Shown here: positions 5,807 to 8,282 of the stretch, piece after piece
Numbering within the stretch: position 1 is the first letter of the stretch
Layout of the letters: every line of letters starts with the position of its first letter
From: Actinomycetota bacterium
GTDB taxonomy: Bacteria > Actinomycetota > Humimicrobiia > Humimicrobiales > Humimicrobiaceae
DNA length: 8,282 nt
NCBI GenBank assembly: GCA_018894445.1
Contig: JAHIPJ010000116.1
Location: 1-8,282, forward strand
Direction: 5' to 3'
Notes under the pieces: generated by a model
The model's database searches: none
What the model was told of the DNA's origin: nothing
Seen by the model: the letters and a program-made list of their open reading frames with translations, nothing else
Translations under genes and position numbers: made by a program

Positions 5807-6961
5807 TTACTCCCCACGACTAAAGTCAGGGGCTTCTACGGATTTGATACCGAGAGAGTCTAATCCAACTCTCAATATATTTAAGGAGGCATTATAATCA
5901 CGATGCAAATGAACATTACAAATAGGGCAATCATGCCAACGATTAGAAAGTTCTTTTTTAACTATCGTTCCGCATTGGCTACATCTTTGGCTTGTTCCTT
6001 TTGGGTTAATTGCTACCAGTTGCCGACCAGCTTCTTCCGCTTTGTGAGACAATACAATAGCAAATTGACCCCATGCCACATCTGCAATACTCCTGTTGAG
6101 TTTATGACCAAATACTTTGATTTGGTTACTCATCATATTTCTGGTATTAAGTTTTTCAATACAAATAATACCAAAACGATTAACAATCTTTCTGGCTTCT
6201 TGATGAATAAAATTATGACGCCTATTAAAAATTCTTTCGTGAATATGCACTACAATCTTTTTAGCCTTCTGTCTTTCAGGAGTGCCTTTAGTCTGTTTAG
6301 ACAATTTCCTTTGAGCTTTTGCAAGAGCCTTTTGGTCAGTCTTAAAAAAGCAAGGATTAGCAATTTTATCTTTGGTAGAAAAAGTAGCAAAGTTTTCCAA
6401 ACCAACATCAATTCCAACAGCTTTTTCAGATGGGGACAATGGTTTAGATTCATACTCTACCGAGAAACAAACATACCATTTGCCTGCTTGTTTTTTAATG
6501 GTGCAAGTTTTAAGAATTCCCATTATGGAACGATGAAGTTTAATTTTAATAGAGCCTATTTTAGAAAGCTCAAGATGTTTGTCTTTAATTTTCCAACCAA
6601 AACCAGCTTGCTTATAAGTGAAACTATCGTAACGGTCAAAACCTTTAAATCTTGGATAACCGACATTTTTATCACCGTTTTTAACTCTACTAAAAAAACT
6701 TTGAAAGGCTTTATCTACTTTATCAGCAATATTTTGAAGTACTTGAGAATAGACATTACTAAGAGATGGTCTTTCTTTTTTCAGAGCAACAATGGACATA
6801 CTTTGCTGAAAGTAGCCAATGCTTTTTTTATCCTTTTCCCAAGAGTTTTTTCGTTCCTCAAGAAAGTGATTATAAAGCCAGCGACACTCATTAAGTTGCG
6901 CCTGAAGAAGTCTTTTCTGCTTCTTAGCTGGATACAAACGATATTTAAGGGACTTAATCAT
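5807..6961 (-). CDS. tnpB: TnpB (IS605 OrfB), RNA-guided nuclease
   Basis: A complete 384-residue TnpB. The N-terminal helix-turn-helix/wedge part opens MIKSLKYRLYPAKKQKRLL with the family's NECRWLYNHFLEER (24-37). The RuvC-like nuclease core shows all three acidic residues: Asp185 in GIDVGLENFATFS, Glu269 in IICIEKLNTRNM and Asp355 in HRDYNAS. A zinc ribbon lies between the last two (Cys327, Cys330, Cys345, Cys348; CSQC and CPIC). Family members are guided by an RNA from the element's right end to cut DNA at the vacated donor site, promoting element retention; they are ancestors of Cas12. No lesion is visible, so the protein may be active. The gene has its own consensus promoter only 7 nt before the ATG and no Shine-Dalgarno site, implying a leaderless message. 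The codons for the last residues (EAPDFSRGE) overlap the right-end hairpin. Confidence 0.94.
   Translation of the reverse strand: MIKSLKYRLYPAKKQKRLLQAQLNECRWLYNHFLEERKNSWEKDKKSIGYFQQSMSIVALKKERPSLSNVYSQVLQNIADKVDKAFQSFFSRVKNGDKNVGYPRFKGFDRYDSFTYKQAGFGWKIKDKHLELSKIGSIKIKLHRSIMGILKTCTIKKQAGKWYVCFSVEYESKPLSPSEKAVGIDVGLENFATFSTKDKIANPCFFKTDQKALAKAQRKLSKQTKGTPERQKAKKIVVHIHERIFNRRHNFIHQEARKIVNRFGIICIEKLNTRNMMSNQIKVFGHKLNRSIADVAWGQFAIVLSHKAEEAGRQLVAINPKGTSQRCSQCGTIVKKELSNRWHDCPICNVHLHRDYNASLNILRVGLDSLGIKSVEAPDFSRGE
5812..5832 (-). ncRNA. Right-end hairpin, probable 3' part of the TnpB guide RNA (reRNA/omegaRNA)
   Basis: Read on the minus strand, CCCC (5832-5829) pairs with GGGG (5815-5812), and an inner GAC/GTC stem closes a TTTA loop. 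The hairpin overlaps the last codons of tnpB. In characterised TnpB systems the guide RNA scaffold comes from this position and the guide from flanking DNA just past the element end, here somewhere below about 5806. RNA limits cannot be read from sequence, so only the hairpin is given. No T-run follows, so it is not a terminator. Confidence 0.5.
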
Positions 6962-6968
6962 ATATTAG

Positions 6969-6997
6969 ATTATCCCTTAAAGAAAGAATATTGTCAA
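6969..6997 (-). promoter_or_regulatory. Consensus promoter of tnpB, predicted leaderless
   Basis: On the minus strand, a perfect TTGACA (6992-6997) is followed by a 17-bp spacer and GATAAT (6969-6974). Only 7 nt lie between the -10 and the tnpB ATG (6959-6961), so the transcript should start at or beside the start codon. Confidence 0.7.
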
Positions 6998-7008
6998 GGG
7001 CAATTCAT

Positions 7009-7028
7009 CTCCTATTTAAAAACAGGGG
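7009..7028. repeat. Left-end imperfect hairpin of the IS605-type element
   Basis: CTCCT (7009-7013) can pair with AGGGG (7024-7028), with one G-T position, around a 10-nt loop rich in A and T. Its right arm and the following bases (CAGGGGCTT, 7023-7031) repeat the sequence at the right-end hairpin in the same orientation, as expected for the structures TnpA recognises in single-stranded DNA. Confidence 0.45.
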
Positions 7029-7036
7029 CTTTCTTG

Positions 7037-7048
7037 CCTAATATTAGG
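7037..7048. repeat. Perfect 12-bp palindrome CCTAATATTAGG
   Basis: CCTAAT followed immediately by its reverse complement ATTAGG, with no spacer. It lies 94 bp upstream of the DUF39 start and just outside the left-end hairpin of the element, so it may be an operator for a dimeric regulator of the DUF39 gene or part of the element's outer end. No copy is seen elsewhere in the window. Confidence 0.4.
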
Positions 7049-7103
7049 TAAAAATCTATTCTTGAACCAAATGATTATTGGCAAAATATCAATATTAGAG
7101 TAT

Positions 7104-7109
7104 TATAAT
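7104..7109 (+). promoter_or_regulatory. Likely -10 of the DUF39 gene
   Basis: A perfect TATAAT 32 nt before the ATG. The nearest -35-like hexamer, TTGGCA (7078-7083), is 20 bp away, longer than ideal, so activation by a regulator is possible. The predicted leader carries a modest Shine-Dalgarno site, AGGA (7126-7129). Confidence 0.45.
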
Positions 7110-7141
7110 TTATTAAATCTAAATCAGGACCTAAATATATC

Positions 7142-8282
7142 ATGGCAAAAACAATTGAAGAAATAAATGAAAAAATAAAAAACGGAAAAGTTTTAGTATT
7201 AAACGCTGAAGAAATAATTGATTATGTGAAAGAAAAAGGAATAAAAAAAGCAGCCAAAGAAGTAGATGTGGTGACAACTGCAACTTTCGGACCTATGTGT
7301 TCCTCGGGAGCTTTCATAAATTTCGGGCACCCGGATCCTCCTATAAAAATGACAAAAGTGTGGTTAAATGATGTACCTGCATATGCTGGAATAGCCGCCG
7401 TAGATGTATATATCGGCGCTGCGGAACTTTCAGAGACAGAAGGAATGAATTACGGTGGAGCATATGTAATTGAAGATTTAATACTAGGAAAGCCAGTAAA
7501 ACTAAGAGCGACAGCATATGGTACTGATTGTTATCCCAGAAGAGAAATTGAAACTTACATAACCATGGATACAATAAACCAGGCTTATCTTTTCAATCCT
7601 AGAAATGCTTACCAGAATTATGCAGTAGCTACCAACTCTTCTGACAGGACAATTTATACTTATATGGGAAAGTTATTACCTAATTTTGGTAATGCCACTT
7701 ACTGTAGCGCAGGCCAACTCAGTCCACTTTTAAATGACCCATATTACAGGACTATTGGGATAGGTGCAAGAATCTTTTTGGGAGGCAGTCAGGGTTATGT
7801 CTCCTGGTACGGTACCCAGCATAATCCAGGCAAAGAGAGATTACCCAATGGTACTCCATGTGGTGCGGCCGGGACTCTTGCTCTTATAGGCAACTTAAAA
7901 GAGATGTCACCCCAATACTTGAAAGCATGCACTTTTCACAACTATGGTGTTACTATATTTATAGGTATTGGTATCCCAATCCCGGTGATTGATGAAGAGA
8001 TGGTAGAATTCTTAAAAATTAAAGATGAGGATATATATACCGAAATTTTTGACTATTCTGTTCAAAGAAGAAATAAACCTTCTTATGGAAAGGTCAATTA
8101 CAAGCAGCTCAGAAGCGGAAAAATAAAAATTAATGGCAAATTTGTTCAGACGGGTTCAATTTCAAGCTATTTCAGGGCATTGGAAATATCCAATGTGCTT
8201 AAAAAAGAAATTGAAAATGGTAAATTTTATTTAACTTCCAGCGTTGCCCCACTGCCCCTGGAAGAAAAATACAGCAGTCTCG
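7142..8282 (+). CDS. Homocysteine biosynthesis protein, DUF39/COG1900 family (3' end off window)
   Basis: An open frame of 380 codons runs off the window end. It belongs to DUF39/COG1900, needed for making homocysteine from aspartate semialdehyde and sulfide in methanogens and other anaerobes that lack the usual acyl-homoserine route. Family blocks are highly conserved: TFGPMCSSGAFINFGHPDPP (48-67), VWLNDVPAYAGIAAVDVYIG (73-92), YGGAYVIEDLILGK (104-117), YGTDCYPRREIETYI (126-140), AYLFNPRNAYQNYAVATNSS, YTYMGKLLPNFGNATY and GARIFLGGSQGYV. Cys53 and Cys130 match in spacing the two cysteines I recall being implicated in activity of the Methanocaldococcus homologue. The visible part covers nearly all of a core COG1900 domain; whether CBS domains or a NIL/ferredoxin partner follow is unseen. 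An in-frame TAA at 7106-7108 rules out an earlier start. AGGA (7126-7129), 12 nt from the ATG, is the likely ribosome site. Confidence 0.93.
   Translation, partial: MAKTIEEINEKIKNGKVLVLNAEEIIDYVKEKGIKKAAKEVDVVTTATFGPMCSSGAFINFGHPDPPIKMTKVWLNDVPAYAGIAAVDVYIGAAELSETEGMNYGGAYVIEDLILGKPVKLRATAYGTDCYPRREIETYITMDTINQAYLFNPRNAYQNYAVATNSSDRTIYTYMGKLLPNFGNATYCSAGQLSPLLNDPYYRTIGIGARIFLGGSQGYVSWYGTQHNPGKERLPNGTPCGAAGTLALIGNLKEMSPQYLKACTFHNYGVTIFIGIGIPIPVIDEEMVEFLKIKDEDIYTEIFDYSVQRRNKPSYGKVNYKQLRSGKIKINGKFVQTGSISSYFRALEISNVLKKEIENGKFYLTSSVAPLPLEEKYSSL

Larger units (their letters stand above)
5800..7030 (-). mobile_element. TnpB-only IS200/IS605-family element (approximate ends)
   Basis: The unit contains an intact tnpB, its promoter, and imperfect hairpins in matching orientation just inside both ends. 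Read on the plus strand, the low-coordinate end has ACTCCCC...CAGGGGCTTCT (5809-5837) and the high-coordinate end has CATCTCC...CAGGGGCTTTCT (about 7007-7034), sharing CAGGGGCTT exactly (5827-5835, 7023-7031). IS605-type elements carry such subterminal hairpins, lack inverted terminal repeats and make no target duplication, so exact borders cannot be read from one copy. No tnpA is present, so movement would need a TnpA supplied elsewhere. It lies between the divergent UPF0280 operon and the DUF39 gene. Confidence 0.7.

Noticed and set aside
5812..5832. Hairpin as an intrinsic terminator of tnpB
   Set aside because: It overlaps the last codons and is not followed by a T-run; the position and motif fit the element's right-end RNA structure better.
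5903..7051. 382-codon plus-strand ORF covering the tnpB region
   Set aside because: It is antisense to a complete TnpB with all catalytic motifs, and its product is a low-quality Phe/Ser/Asn-rich sequence with no family features.
7341..7574. 77-codon minus-strand ORF
   Set aside because: Antisense shadow within the strongly conserved DUF39 gene.

Overview
The window is AT-rich bacterial DNA using the standard genetic code: intact genes end in TAA or TGA and encode Trp with TGG. It has sigma-70 type promoters (TTGACA / TATAAT-like) and some strong Shine-Dalgarno sites. A lipoprotein-type CapA-like protein and a bactofilin point to a bacterium. The UPF0280 (COG2122) and DUF39 (COG1900) genes point to an anaerobic lifestyle, since both families belong to the homocysteine route known from methanogens and other anaerobes. 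I cannot assign a phylum. An uncultured anaerobic lineage known mainly from metagenomes is my best inference.

Layout. Positions 1-292 hold the tail of an unrecognised gene and a tiny hydrophobic ORF. Positions 293-1090 look like a decaying accessory patch. It has an intact MNT-type minimal nucleotidyltransferase (antitoxin type), a 17-codon stub where its partner would start, and a frameshifted remnant of a cysteine-rich exported protein with thrombospondin-like repeats. Positions 1164-2297 encode a complete AAA ATPase with a DUF4143 C-terminus, driven by a consensus promoter so close to the ATG that the mRNA should be leaderless. Convergent to it, 2354-4108 encodes a 584-residue lipoprotein with a substrate-binding-protein-like N-terminal half and a CapA-like C-terminal half. 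Divergent from that is a bactofilin gene (4289-4714).

The right half (4711-8282) is the most coherent part. A UPF0280 gene and a small two-helix membrane protein form a leftward operon. A DUF39 homocysteine-biosynthesis gene runs rightward off the window end. Between these divergent units sits a TnpB-only IS200/IS605-type element with an intact transposon nuclease gene, its own promoter, and matching subterminal hairpins at both ends. UPF0280 and DUF39 proteins are two of the known components of homocysteine synthesis from aspartate semialdehyde and sulfide. Their pairing here, plus the unknown small membrane protein, suggests a sulfur-assimilation locus later split by the insertion element.

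I saw no tRNA, rRNA, CRISPR array or convincing intrinsic terminator.
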